NCBI GenBank assembly: GCA_964200185.2
Contig: CAXNAD020000370.1
Coordinates: 1 to 20,917 of the forward strand
Direction: 5' to 3'
DNA length: 20,917 bases
Source of the DNA: Choristocarpus tenellus KU-1152
Taxonomy: Eukaryota; Phaeophyceae
Made by a program: the position numbers and the translations under genes. This document shows positions 8,568 to 17,861 of the stretch, piece by piece. The notes under the pieces were generated by a model that saw only the letters and a list, made by a program, of their open reading frames with translations, searched no databases and was not told the origin of the DNA. Position 1 is the stretch's first letter. Each line of letters starts with the position of its first letter.

Positions 8568-8994
8568 AAACATATTGTTTGAAAAATATACCGTATAATA
8601 ATACAGGTGCTACTTACTACTGTGCGATAATACTTGATGTATATTATTCAAGAGATTGATCAGGCGGTATTTATTCTCACCTCTTCAAATGAGTTTAATT
8701 CATTGAAACATCAGACGAAAACAACACACGAACAAGTCAAATGATTTCTTCTCCAGTCAGTCGTGGACCAAGCTTCTTATTTGATTAAATATTTGAAATA
8801 TACGGAAATATACGTTCTCAGCAGTAGAATTTTGTGGACAGGCAAAGAAAAAGATTTTTCTTCTTGGACTGAGCCTGGGCAAAAAAAAGAAAGGTAACAG
8901 GGCTGGGACGCGAGCCGACGAGGGTGATGAGGTCATTTAAGGGGCCGCCGATAGAGGTGCTCATAAAATGGGATGGGACCAAGTCGTGGCCCGG
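8564..8994. other. Unassigned spacer
   Basis: AT-rich sequence grades after about 8880 into the more GC-rich DNA that surrounds the tRNA gene. No open frame or RNA feature is supported. Confidence 0.5.
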
Positions 8995-9034
8995 ACCGAC
9001 TGGTTGACTACCCTACCGACTGGTTGACTACCCA
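8995..9034. repeat. 20-bp direct duplication beside the tRNA gene
   Basis: ACCGACTGGTTGACTACCC is present twice, starting at 8995 and 9015, with only the last base of each 20-bp unit differing. It lies about 40 bp beyond the tRNA terminator. Near-identity of the copies indicates a recent duplication. Confidence 0.95.
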
Positions 9035-9076
9035 CCCCCCTCCGCCCAGAGAAGAGGAGCGAGTGACCGTAGACAG

Positions 9077-9082
9077 AAAAAA
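9077..9082 (-). terminator. RNA polymerase III terminator of the tRNA gene
   Basis: A6 on the plus strand is T6 on the coding strand, 8 bp beyond the 3' end of the tRNA. T runs of four or more are the usual pol III termination signal, and this distance is typical. Confidence 0.85.
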
Positions 9083-9090
9083 CTAATTAA

Positions 9091-9163
9091 GCTCAAGGCG
9101 AGATTTGAACTCGCGAATCTCCTCTTTACAAGAGAGGCGCCTTAACCACTGGGCCACTCGAGC
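9091..9163 (-). tRNA. tRNA-Thr, anticodon UGU
   Basis: The 73-nt minus-strand sequence folds into a complete cloverleaf. The acceptor stem GCTCGAG pairs with CTTGAGC (one G-U). The D arm carries AGTGGTTAA. The anticodon stem CCTCT/AGAGG encloses loop CTTGTAA, giving anticodon UGU (plus-strand 9128-9130), which reads ACA threonine codons. The variable loop is short and the T arm GCGAG-TTCAAAT-CTCGC is intact. Internal promoters are present: A box TGGCCCAGTGG matches TRGYNNARNNG and the B box region is GTTCAAATC. There is no intron and no encoded CCA, as expected for a eukaryotic nuclear gene. A T6 terminator follows. Confidence 0.96.
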
Positions 9164-9814
9164 TCCTTCGACCACCCATACTGCACCACAAACCCTCATA
9201 CAAACTTCATACTACTCCCCTCGTCGTTCCCGCCATAATAACGAATTGGAGGAATAGTTGAGTGTATTTGTACAATCCACAACATAGTCATCTACACCAG
9301 AATTCGGAAATTCTTTAGTAGAAAATGTGTTCAGAGCAGAGACGAGAGTCCTGGAACATGCTTGCCCTGAGATGGTGATGAACTCTTGGTGGTGTATCCG
9401 AAGGAAACCTTTTTCTGTAAGAAATACTGACCAACTCTATTGTTGTTGTGTTTGTTGATGATCTCCAACGTATGTGAACAAGAACAACATCTGCAAGGTG
9501 TAAGTCAACGTGGTATTTACTCTGTCGTGATGATGATGCGACTGAAATATTACTTCACTTGTTCGATTCAAATCTAGTGATGCTCTGAGATTTTTCTGGC
9601 AGGTGTTGTAAATAGCTATTTGTTGTACTGTGACTAATTGTGCTTCCTTTGTTCATGCCTTGCTCCTTGCGTGTTGAGTTCAGTCATTCCATCGCTTGTC
9701 GCCCCACCTCCTCAAATGTTTTGCTGAACTCACCTTGGCATCTGTCGGCAATGAAGCCTTGCCACCTACCTTGTTCTTAGTCAGGCGTTTTTTTCGATAT
9801 AGCCACGAAAGGAT
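9164..9814. other. Unassigned spacer upstream of the tRNA gene
   Basis: This is unique-looking, AT-leaning sequence between the tRNA 5' end and TIR element A1. No open frame over about 60 codons, RNA fold or repeat is supported. Confidence 0.5.
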
Positions 9815-10066
9815 ACTATTAGTGAGTCAAAGCAAGCGAGAGGTGCCCAGAGTTGCGTTTTAAGGTTGTTGATAAATACGTGAAAAATTTGCCTCTTTCA
9901 CAAATGCATATAGGATACTTTCTGAATTCTGTTGAAAGCCTCAAACGAATAAGAGAAATCTATGCTCTCAAGTCAAACTTACCACTTCTATGGATGCATC
10001 ATATTCAAAAACTGGCTTAAAATAAAAGACGGTCAAAACATGGATACCTCTCGCTTCCTTGACTCA
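9815..10066 (+). mobile_element. Short TIR element, copy A1 (MITE-like, about 244-252 bp)
   Basis: The left end TGAGTCAAAGCAAGCGAGAG (from 9823) is mirrored at the right end by the reverse complement TGAGTCAAGGAAGCGAGAG (ending 10066). The inverted repeat is about 21 bp with one gap and about two changes. A body segment of about 90 bp aligns in the same orientation with copy A2 at 13886-14119, sharing CTTTCTGAATT, CTCAAACGAATA and ATGCTCTCAAGTCAAAC. The octamer ACTATTAG precedes both copies and may belong to the element. Its subterminal GTTGCGTTTTAAG matches GTTGCATTTTAAG of copies B1 and B2. No transposase is encoded. Confidence 0.8.
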
Positions 10067-11056
10067 GGTGTACAATCTGCAGCACATGCCACGCGGACTT
10101 TGGGGAGTAGAAAGTAGATATCCATGCAAAGAAACCTGGTATCACTGTATGGGCTTCCAAGCTATATCATTCATATGGAGAACAGCCTACATTAACCACA
10201 GAGCCAAGAGGACGTTGAGGGGATCGTGTTCTACCAACAGGATATGTTCTTAAGTCCGCCACTGACGGCTGCATATTAGCATTTTGAAGGCTACAAGCTA
10301 GTCATTGATTATCTTCAGTCACCTTCAAACAATGACAAGCAACAGCAAGTGTTACAGGAACGCTCCAGAAGGTTACCTCCAACATATGCGTATCTCCAAT
10401 CCACAGACCCATAGATGACGCCTATGCACGTACAAGGCTCCCAGGATGCTCTCACGACAAATGGAGCCCAATCCACAGGTTAGCAAACGTCAGCTCAGCA
10501 GAACAAGGGTACTTTTGATGAATCAATCAGCATATGAAAAAAAATGATGATATCAGTAGAAGCGATCTGTGTGTCTCTAACTCGAGTAGAGGCATTCGGA
10601 GCCGTTTTTAGGACCTCCAATCATCATTTATCATTGGGGCTTCTTTGACTTAATAATATTGGAATATATCTGAGAACCCTTTGCGACCTTTCCATCTGGG
10701 GACCTTTACAACTTTGCCTGAGTTACGGATTCTACTCTGCAACATTTTAGCAAATCGGAGTTTCCCCTTTGGGGGTTCCCCGCGCGTGTACAGTGTTCAC
10801 GCCGGTTACAGAACAGGAAGAAATACTCGTGCTACTTGTCTGTAACACAACCAAACTCTGGGGCAGACTATTTGTGTGTGTTTCGATTGGCTCCTTCTTT
10901 CGAACGAATGGGTGGACGTTGGTATTGGTGCTGGAGAATACTGGAAGATCGTTTGGTTGGTACACCAAGATACTTAACTTGCTTTCTCATTTTGCTGCAT
11001 CTGAGATTTTCCTTTTTGTTTTTTTTATATGTTCGTTAGACTAAAAACGGAGGAAG
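10067..11056. other. Unassigned stretch with two overlapping open frames
   Basis: Plus-strand frames at 10769-11044 (91 codons) and 10836-11039 (67 codons) overlap in different frames. The longer one reads VPRACTVFTPVTEQEEILVL and onward, with a hydrophobic C-terminal end, but has no recognisable domain and is within chance length. A 64-codon plus frame at 10059-10253 starts inside the TIR of A1. No gene is called. Confidence 0.3.
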
Positions 11057-11160
11057 CAGGCCTTGGACCGGGTCCAATCAGGGACAGGATTAGACCCATA
11101 TATAGAACCAGGCCTTAGCCCGACTTAAACGGGAATAGGATTCGTCCCAACTATAGATAA
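11057..11160. repeat. 52-bp imperfect tandem duplication
   Basis: CAGGCCTTGGACCGGGTCC at 11057 and CAGGCCTTAGCCCGACTTAA at 11109 begin two units. They continue in parallel through GACAGGATTAGACCCA.TATAGA and AATAGGATTCGTCCCA.TATAGA. Identity is roughly 65-70% by eye, which indicates an old duplication. The first unit contains the palindrome GGACCGGGTCC. Confidence 0.75.
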
Positions 11161-11242
11161 CAGTGACGTCGTTAAGGCCCAATATTTATATTAAGTTTTC
11201 TAGTTTCAGGTTTAACATTTTGTAGGAACTTGATATCCACCA

Positions 11243-11279
11243 GCAATAGTAATTTCCTAATCTAGGAAATTACTGTCGC
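11243..11279. repeat. Perfect 12-bp inverted repeat, strong hairpin
   Basis: AGTAATTTCCTA (11248-11259) and its exact reverse complement TAGGAAATTACT (11263-11274) flank a 3-base loop ATC. Pairing continues outward on each side (one G-T, one A-T, one mismatch, then C-G and G-C), giving a stem of about 17 bp. The absence of a T run after it makes an RNA terminator role unlikely. It could be a cruciform or a remnant of a palindromic element. Confidence 0.9.
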
Positions 11280-12437
11280 ATTGATATAATATTATTATGT
11301 CCTCTGAAAAGTCAAAGCAATATCACAAGGACTCCATTCCAGAAGGCAAGCTGGATCAACATAAGAAATATGTCAGAGCTATTCACTAGGCTTTCAACTC
11401 CGTTCAGTAAATACAAATCTGAGAATGCCCGAGGGCACATCAATAAAACTAATAACAAACATAAAAATAGTTATAACCTCAACACCTTCGCGATGGGAAG
11501 TTTTGGGCGTCTCAGTAAACAAACGTTACGGAAGGTTTTTCTGGATGAGATAGCTACGCACATGGTAGGGGAGAGAGGGACAGGAGCCTGCAGCAGAAAA
11601 GGGACTGTAAAATCCCATCTACGCTAGGTAGTCTCAGTCATAACACAAGTAGCCCTATCTAGACGTGTCATGCGCCTTAAGCTGGTGACGCCAGGTAGAT
11701 AGGCAAGGAGGGGCTTGTTAGATTCTTGGGATGCTTCACTAGCTCCTCACCCTGGGTGCAGGACTAAGCTAGGTTGGAGGCACTGGAAGACAGTGGCACA
11801 GCATAGCTGGCAGTAAAATAAAATAGTAAATTGATTAACGTATTTAACATTTTACGACAACTCTTTACCTTTTGGGGGATTTTCCTCACATGTTCATAGT
11901 TTTCATTGGTTTTCCCCTGACACTTCTGTAAAATGTGAGAGGGCATAATGATAAAAATAATAACAATAACAACAATCACAACAATAGTAGCAGTGCTACT
12001 AAATATAGTGGTAACAATATATCTATGTGAGAGAGCCAGTGACAGAGCCAATGACACCCAGTAGGCAATCTCAAGATTTTTTTATGTGCGGCTAAACTCA
12101 GGTGGGTGAGGCTGAGAGAAGTGTCCAATCCATTTCTCTTAACAAACAAAAAAATCCCCTCTTACCTACTTTATCGACAAATCAAGAGATTTGAGCGATT
12201 ACATTAATTGTACATGCCCTTCCGATTTCCTGCATTTTACAATCTATCTTCAGAGTCGAAAGAAAAATGGTATGAATATGTCATGGTGTTGATTTCTTGT
12301 ACACCAAACAATTACCAGACGCTTGAAACAAACCCTGGAATATCCTGAAACAGTCCAAGCCCATCTAGTCGCATACGGCAGAGACCACGGACCACAAATG
12401 CAGTTGTTGCTATTCTAGCCCGTAGAAGCTCTAGACC
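11280..12437. other. Unassigned stretch
   Basis: A plus-strand ATG frame at 11370-11627 (85 codons, Lys/Asn/Thr-rich) and a minus-strand frame at 11764-12057 (97 codons, Ile/Val-rich because of an ATAACAATAACA-type low-complexity stretch near 11950-12000) were examined and not accepted. No splice sites or RNA genes were recognised. Confidence 0.35.
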
Positions 12438-12924
12438 CTATCTTCCTGTACACCGAAGATGTTCATCATGCAGGTCCACTGCATTAGCATGCATGGTCCT
12501 CCAACTTAGAAGGCCAGTTCCCAACGACTTGAAAATGGTTGCAAAGTATCCATACAACACAACGAATCGCACTATGTTCGCAACAACTGTAAGAACTGTG
12601 GTGATTATCCGTGCAATAGTTTTGGAATTAATGAGAAGAACGATAGCAAATGGGGAACAAATGAAGTGTACAGAAAGTAATAGAAACTCCCTTGTTGACT
12701 CCTGGAAGACAAGGAACTCTCCAACGGAAATATCTAGTGGAGCACGGAGCACAACAGGCATTCCACAAAAACAAAATACGAAAATACAGCAATGCAGTAT
12801 CGTCGACATTTGGATTTGGGCAATAAACGATCTTGATTTTTTTTGTATCAGAACAAGAATTCTACTCGAATTTGGGGTGGGTAGAATTTTTCGTGTTGCA
12901 TCTTGCCACGATAGGGAATACTAG
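12438..12924. other. Antisense-overlapping pair of open frames, no strand preferred
   Basis: A plus-strand ATG frame (12493-12924, 143 codons) and a minus-strand ATG frame (12438-12809, 123 codons) overlap almost completely. The plus product is basic and Ser/Thr-rich. The minus product is strongly hydrophobic, with perhaps three membrane-like segments (around residues 5-20, 40-60 and 65-95). One may be the shadow of the other, or neither may be real. No domain is recognised. The minus frame would continue the decayed coding region that lies immediately upstream of it on that strand. Confidence 0.15.
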
Positions 12925-13447
12925 TCTTTAGAAACGGGTCTAGGTCATCCACTGTTGTATATTGACCCGCTCTAGCCATCACCATGACCGTATATCATTT
13001 CAACCTGGTCTCCTCCATCGAATTCTCATCATAGATCGACACTTTTTACTATCAGGGACATACAGGATCACCGTGAACTCCATCACCTGACCCAAATATT
13101 CTGGCATACTAGAATTTTCCCCTTCTTTCTCAAATAAAATTTTCCATCACAAGGGCATCTGATATATTGTTTTTGTCAGGACTTGTTCTCATCTGGCATA
13201 CATGAAACAGTCAAACTCATTGTTCTCCAGAGGAACATTCTTCACCTTTCTTCATGTACTGAGGTGGGGGTGAGTTCAAGATCATATTTCAGACTTTCGT
13301 TGAACATGACTACTAAAGTGACTACTCCACCCTTTTCCTGCTCGAGAATGACCACCATGAGGAAACTCTCCTCGTATATCACCCTGCTGCAAGGTTTCCT
13401 TCATCTAGCGCCAATTCCTCCAACCTCATCCCAAACTTCCAAGGCAT
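12848..13447 (-). pseudogene. Possible decayed protein-coding region
   Basis: Read on the minus strand from 13447, several short open runs in different frames follow one another. One starts at ATG 13447 (MPWKFGMRLEELALDEGNLA) and stops at 13379. Another covers 13382-13242 (VIYEESFLMVVILEQEKGG begins it). Later ones contain KNVPLENNEFDCFMYAR, EYLGQVMEFTVILYVPDSKK and YTVMVMARAGQYTTVDDLDP, the last ending at TGA 12848-12850. The runs are acidic/hydrophobic mixtures typical of globular proteins and hand over with little gap, as expected of a gene broken by frameshifts and stops or of short exons. No family is recognised, and the judgement is subjective. Confidence 0.2.
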
Positions 13448-13885
13448 GATACATACACGATGTGAGCTGTTAATAGCTGTGGTTGCGAATCGCGGTGATT
13501 CCATTAAAATAATAAAAATGATCGAAATTCAAAATGTAGGGGTTAGATTGGATCGGTCAATTTTCGCGCGCGTGTTGTGTCCTCTGATGGATTTTCCTTG
13601 CACCGGCTCGGCTCATCGTTCGCCTCGCTTCTTATGCTGCACGCACGTTTTCACTCTTGTGATCTAGTATATACACCCAAAGTTGGTAGCCGATCAGCTA
13701 TTTTCTCACCAAGTATTTTTTGGAGGACGCTAATGACATGCCAAGTTCAAGCATCGTATCACTTCATCTGCCACATACCAGGACCTTTTAGCTTACCGGA
13801 TTGCCAGACTGGTAGTTGAAATGAGCTTCTGAACACTCACCCCTGTGTACCAAATCGTATACTCTATCCAAACACATTGCTTTGC
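13448..13885. other. Unassigned spacer
   Basis: Two plus-strand frames of 73-80 codons (13446-13667, 13577-13819) overlap; neither has recognisable features. A CGCGCGCG-containing stretch at about 13565-13573 is locally CpG-rich compared with its surroundings. Confidence 0.35.
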
Positions 13886-14119
13886 ACTATTAGTGAGTCA
13901 AAGTATACAAATATGTGCAATAGTCGACTTTTTTTACAAATATGCATAGCATATTTTCTGAATTGCGATGGAAAAGCTTCAAACAATAGAGAAATAAATG
14001 CTCTCGAGTCAAACTCAGAACTTCACCCACACAAATGCAGTGGATTGCAAAAGATTGGAAAACGGACTAAAAATGGAAAAACAGACAAAACTTGGGTACC
14101 TCCCGATTACTTTGCCTCA
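13886..14119 (+). mobile_element. Short TIR element, copy A2 (diverged, about 230 bp)
   Basis: It begins ACTATTAGTGAGTCAAAG, identical to the start of A1, and ends with the reverse complement of TGAGGCAAAGTAATCGGGAG, which matches the A1 right terminus. The middle aligns with A1 through ACAAATATGCATA, TTTTCTGAATT and ATGCTCTCGAGTCAAAC. Inside the left end the sequence has diverged (AAGTATACAAATATG), so its TIR is degraded. Plus-strand open frames that cross it (13877-14161, 13998-14231) are regarded as chance. Confidence 0.72.
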
Positions 14120-14277
14120 TCATCGTGCCAAAACAATCCGAATAGTCCCACTACCATGTAGTATGCTTTCTATGACTAGACTCTGGCCGTACATATTCGG
14201 AATATATGTACTCTTCACCCGTCAGGTGTAAGGGCGGAGAGCCGCATTATGGTAGTAGTACAAGAGGGTGTGGTCCA

Positions 14278-14455
14278 TATCGATCCAACATCTTCCTCTT
14301 GTTTTGGATGGATAGATTCAATAATATTTATGAGGCAGAGAGGAAAATGCGTTACAAAAAGTACACCTGACGTTCCTGTACAAATCCAGATCACGTCTCC
14401 CTCACCTTTTGGATGGAAAATTCATTCAGTACTGCTTACGAGGCAGAGAGGTGCA
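14278..14455. repeat. Imperfect direct duplication, about 107-bp period
   Basis: Two blocks of about 65-70 bp share ATC.A..TC.CTC..TTTTGGATGG and end in GAGGCAGAGAGG (14332 and 14440). The unit length is 105-108 bp because of a small indel. Identity is moderate, so the duplication is old. Confidence 0.78.
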
Positions 14456-14859
14456 ACTGAGTCACTCAAAACCCACTTCGTCGCTTCTGCGCACCTTTAG
14501 CTCCCACAATAACGCACAGACACACACACCGCTACGTTAAGTCCAGCTCGAAACGTTGGAGTTCGACTGCTCACTCCTTTCCATACTCCCCCAAGATGTG
14601 CCACTCTGCTGCCACGGTAACAACAGTCCACGCGCCCAAGTAGCATCTCGCTACTTGCAAGCAAGCACACCCCTACATACAATAGTTGTATGTCCTTGAG
14701 GCGAACACTACTTCCCTTCCTGTTTCATGCAATAGTTTTGAAAGCTGAATATTAAGCAGCCGTCTTTCCACTTTTCGCTGTGCAGACGCATCGGTATGCT
14801 TATGACGCTTGTACCGAAAGTTGTTTAGGGTGGTTTTGCCAAAAGAAAGATGCGTTTTC

Positions 14860-15600
14860 AAAAACTTGATTTATTCGTTTGATCGTTAGAGACTCCGCAG
14901 GTTACAACACGGCTACAACATTGGCAAACCGTAATTGTTTTGTCAGAGATCCGGTAGATAGGTCTCAGATATTGATCCTGATTGAAGTCCCCTCTCAAAC
15001 CAAGTCAAGCGGATCGTGTATTGAATATTTCACTGCTTGCTATATCTTTGTTCACTACAACAACACGCCTAATCAATATATCAAAACTGAGAAGATTCTT
15101 CCGATCAATACTCGGAACGAGATCATTGCCTCTTACATGACACATACTACTTTCTACCTTGGAAGGTTGAAGTCCTTCCTCTCTCTCTCAAACCCAGTCC
15201 ATTGACACATTAGACTGCTCGCTACATATATCTAGTACATCTGTGCGAAGTAAGAACTCAAAACAAAGAAAAAGATTCTTCTGTTCGAAAAAAAAAATCG
15301 ATCGTTCCCTCTTCACGAAAATACGTTTCTCCTGTCATTCAACACGCAAAGTCCTCTCTCTAAAAGCAAGTCCACTGCTGCATCAGACTCCTCAATGCAT
15401 CTCTCTAGATAATAGTCAGAACTGACTAAGAACATCCTTCCAGTGTTTGGAAGGAATCCATTGGTTCCTTACAACACAAATTACCTTGCAACATGAAGTC
15501 CTCTCTCAACTCAAATAAAATACCAGTGTAACGGAATATTTTGGTGTAGGTATTTGGAATAGATGATAGTCAGAACTGACAATATGCTTCCAATTTACGA
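14860..15600. repeat. Degenerate tandem repeat, four to five units of 150-185 bp
   Basis: The block AAGTCC followed by CTCTCTC-type sequence recurs with GTCC at 14987, 15172, 15351 and 15498. In each unit a second block of the AGATTCTTCTG/ACATCCTTCC type follows. The last two units share the exact string ATAGTCAGAACTGAC (about 15412 and 15566), itself a small palindrome GTCAG-AA-CTGAC. Earlier units have only traces of it. A plus-strand open frame at 14879-15205 runs through the repeat and is not accepted as a gene. Confidence 0.65.
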
Positions 15601-15949
15601 AAGGACTATTTCGTCTCCTCAATCCAACTACTCGACCAATCTCGAGCGTCGACGCGTCGACTCAGCGGCCACGGAAAAATGTCGTAATCACACATCAACC
15701 TACAATCCCCCCTCCCTCCCTCTTGCCCCCACCTGGTCATTCGTAACGTTCGTGCCCTGGTCGAGGCAAGTCAGGGTGTCTGTCCCCACGTTTCAATCGC
15801 TCCTCCACGCTTCGCAACACCACTATCGTCTATGTGCCGTAAACGCGCCTTTGACTTGTCCTATTTTCCAGACGTTACGATTCCACAAGGGAAAGTTTCA
15901 ATTCGCGGCATAACGATCCTTGTTGTGGGGAGTTCTAGGAGTGTGTTCC

Positions 15950-16242
15950 ATGTGCTTCAAAGACAGGAGGGCACCTATCCTACGATTCTTCCTTGTCGAA
16001 CGCCCCACGTCATCCTCTCTCTCGCCTGTCCTCCATTGCCCCTTGTCTTCCTTCTGGAAGCAGATGGAAAAGGCAAATCGCTGCGGACAAACCAATATAA
16101 CCAAGAGCCCTACTCGATTCGTCGCAGCTGATTTCTCCGCAACAAGGAGGCTAGCTCCATTTCACGAAACTTTCTTTGATTCTCCTCTTCGTCAGAGAAT
16201 CGTTTGGACTAGCGCCTCGGTCAGTCAACAGCAGGGCACCAG
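15950..16242 (+). CDS. Weak candidate first exon ending in a consensus splice donor
   Basis: The plus-strand frame starts at ATG 15950 (open from about 15920) and reads to ...CAG|GTGAGT at 16243, a full-consensus 5' splice site placed before the in-frame TGA that the donor itself contains. The product begins MCFKDRRAPILRFFLVERPT and is Ser/Arg-rich and poor in acidic residues early on, which would suit a targeting peptide, but no domain is recognised. The surrounding 15.64-16.24 kb is visibly GC-richer and is also open in the other two plus frames (15563-15913; 15832-16131), which weakens the choice of frame. No matching downstream exon was found. Confidence 0.2.
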
Positions 16243-16616
16243 GTGAGTCTCGTGGAGGCAGCGTCTCAAGGAGTTGGTATTGATCCACCTAAACACTTAT
16301 CCATAAATCATGCGACTTCTGGTCACTTGACAACGATGTGTTCTTGGTGTGGCATAGGCCAAGAGGAATAGTACAACTCTCCCTTGCCTTGAGCAGATGT
16401 GCCCAAGTTGATTGGCCCATTGCATAAATAGCGCAAGAAGGAATCAAACTCGATTGGTGTAGAAATCAAACCGTCTTACTGGACCAAAGGACACATTGGA
16501 CCAGTTTCTTCAACTCTTTTTGTCCTTTTTTCGCATGAGGGTTCTTCCATTTCGAACCATTTTTTGGGTATGTGGATCAGGCTTTCAAACATCAATGGGT
16601 TTCTTTTGGGAACATT
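16243..16616. other. Unassigned spacer
   Basis: No open frame over 60 codons, no RNA gene and no repeat is supported. If the donor at 16243 is real this would be intron, but no convincing acceptor with a following open frame was identified. Confidence 0.4.
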
Positions 16617-16886
16617 TTGAGGCAACTCAATTGAGACCTAGTCAGGGTTGCATTTTAAGAATCCCGAGATAGGGTTAAGGGGAGCATCTTGTACAATTCC
16701 AGAAACTTCAAAAACTTTGCTGAATTGTGGTGGTGTTACTTTTCTGTGTGGAAAGGGAGAATATATTTCCTGTGTGCATTATTGTGTACATAAAGGAATG
16801 GAATGGAGTGTATTGAAAAGGGTAGGAAAGATGGCCTAGAATGCCAAAGGGCACAAACCTGCCTATCTCCCAATTGTTTTGACTCT
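16617..16886 (+). mobile_element. Short TIR element, copy B2 (MITE-like, about 270 bp)
   Basis: It begins TTGAGGCAACTCAATTGAGA and ends with the reverse complement of AAGAGTCAAAACAATTGGGA, imperfect TIRs. Over its length it aligns with the reverse strand of B1 (7155-7420): GGGTTGCATTTTAAG, AACTTTGCT...TGTGGTGGTGTTA, TGTGTGGAAAGGG, GAGTGTATTG and GGAAAGATGGC. Open frames inside it (16648-16839 plus; two on minus) belong to the element or are chance. No transposase is present. Confidence 0.75.
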
Positions 16887-17239
16887 TTCTCCCATATTTG
16901 ATGTCTTGACATATATTGTATATCCATTTGTGAATGCTTTGAGGCATATTTTGAGTTATGCTTTGAGTTCTTTTCTGAATCAGACGTTTTTGCTGGACTG
17001 AGAGACGTTTTCAAGGAAGATAGTTGGTGAGCTTGTCTTGTTTTCTGTGGTATTTTCTGGTCCTAGAAATATTTCCCCACCAATATTTCATTATCCAACA
17101 TTTTCTGTCGGTTTTGAGCACCACTTTCTTAAGCTCCTTGTTGGACTATTTGGACTTACCATTTGCTGTGCAAACATTTGTGGTTAAGGAATATCTCCCC
17201 TTTGTTTCTGTTGTCAATATTTGTTAAACAAAAGTGATA
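16887..17239. other. Unassigned AT-rich spacer
   Basis: A plus-strand 67-codon hydrophobic frame (17024-17227) occurs in T-rich sequence and is probably chance. Small internal repeats of GCTTTGAGGCATA / GCTTTGAGTT occur around 16939-16970. Confidence 0.4.
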
Positions 17240-17672
17240 TTATGCCATATCGGTTGTGTCGGAGGTGGCATCACTGTATGCCATTTGAGATCCGTCCCCA
17301 GAACCCGAATTCCTGCAACTTTCAAGTCGTGCCTTGCACCAGATGAAGGCCAGGAGTCTCAGTGAACTAACCCACTGCAGTATAGCAACCTCCCAATGGA
17401 CCAATCTACAATTAGTGTACCTGCAGTGATTCACAAAGGAGTTTGTTGATCATTGTGTAGTCTGATGTTGACTTCCCTATGCGTCTTGTTTTTGGTTAAG
17501 TACTGCTTCTATTCTCCAACCTCTTCTCATCGAGGATACACAATCGCACCAGTCCTGGACTTGTGTCAACTAGTTTCGCGAACGCCATCTGTTGAGGGTC
17601 GACTAATTTTTGTTGCCTTTCAGGTGGTGGCACATGCACATTGAACGGCACGGCGTTTGAGTGTGGATCCTC
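17240..17672 (-). CDS. Weak candidate: last two exons of a minus-strand gene
   Basis: On the minus strand a strong splice acceptor is seen, with about 25 nt of almost pure pyrimidine (17680-17705) and then ACACTGCAG cut after 17673. It opens a frame of 58 codons to TAA at 17496-17498 (begins EDPHSNAVPFNVHVPPPERQ; later QMAFAKLVDTSPGLVRLCIL). A second frame ends at TAA 17240-17242 after SGDGSQMAYSDATSDTTDMA, with CTGCAG acceptor candidates near 17375 and 17422. No donor with matching phase between the two could be fixed. No family is recognised. If the gene is real, the satellite array beginning near 17.86 kb would lie in its upstream intron. Confidence 0.25.
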
Positions 17673-17861
17673 CTGCAGTGTGAAGGAGTAAGGAAGGAGG
17701 AAGGTGTTGTATAGTTGTAGTAAATCCAGGGAAGGAGCCGTGTGTGCTTCAGAGAGAGGTTATTCTTCTTTCCCTCTAAGGGTGATATGTTCATACTATC
17801 ACAAAGAGTGGGCTGGGTGGAATAGTTATAGTGTATACACCATGTCAGCAAATGGTCTGGT

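Noticed and set aside
9815-10066. A1 as a microRNA or small structured RNA gene
   Set aside because: Pairing is limited to the termini, and a second dispersed copy with the same ends fits a TIR element better.
11243-11279. Bacterial-type intrinsic terminator
   Set aside because: The hairpin has no following U run, and the context is eukaryotic.
14879-15205. Plus-strand 108-codon frame as a gene
   Set aside because: It runs through a degenerate tandem repeat whose other units are not open in frame, and its length is within chance.
10899-16555. Further tRNA genes at TTCGAA/TTCGAAC-type B-box look-alikes
   Set aside because: No flanking stems or A box could be drawn around the motifs near 10900 and 16550.
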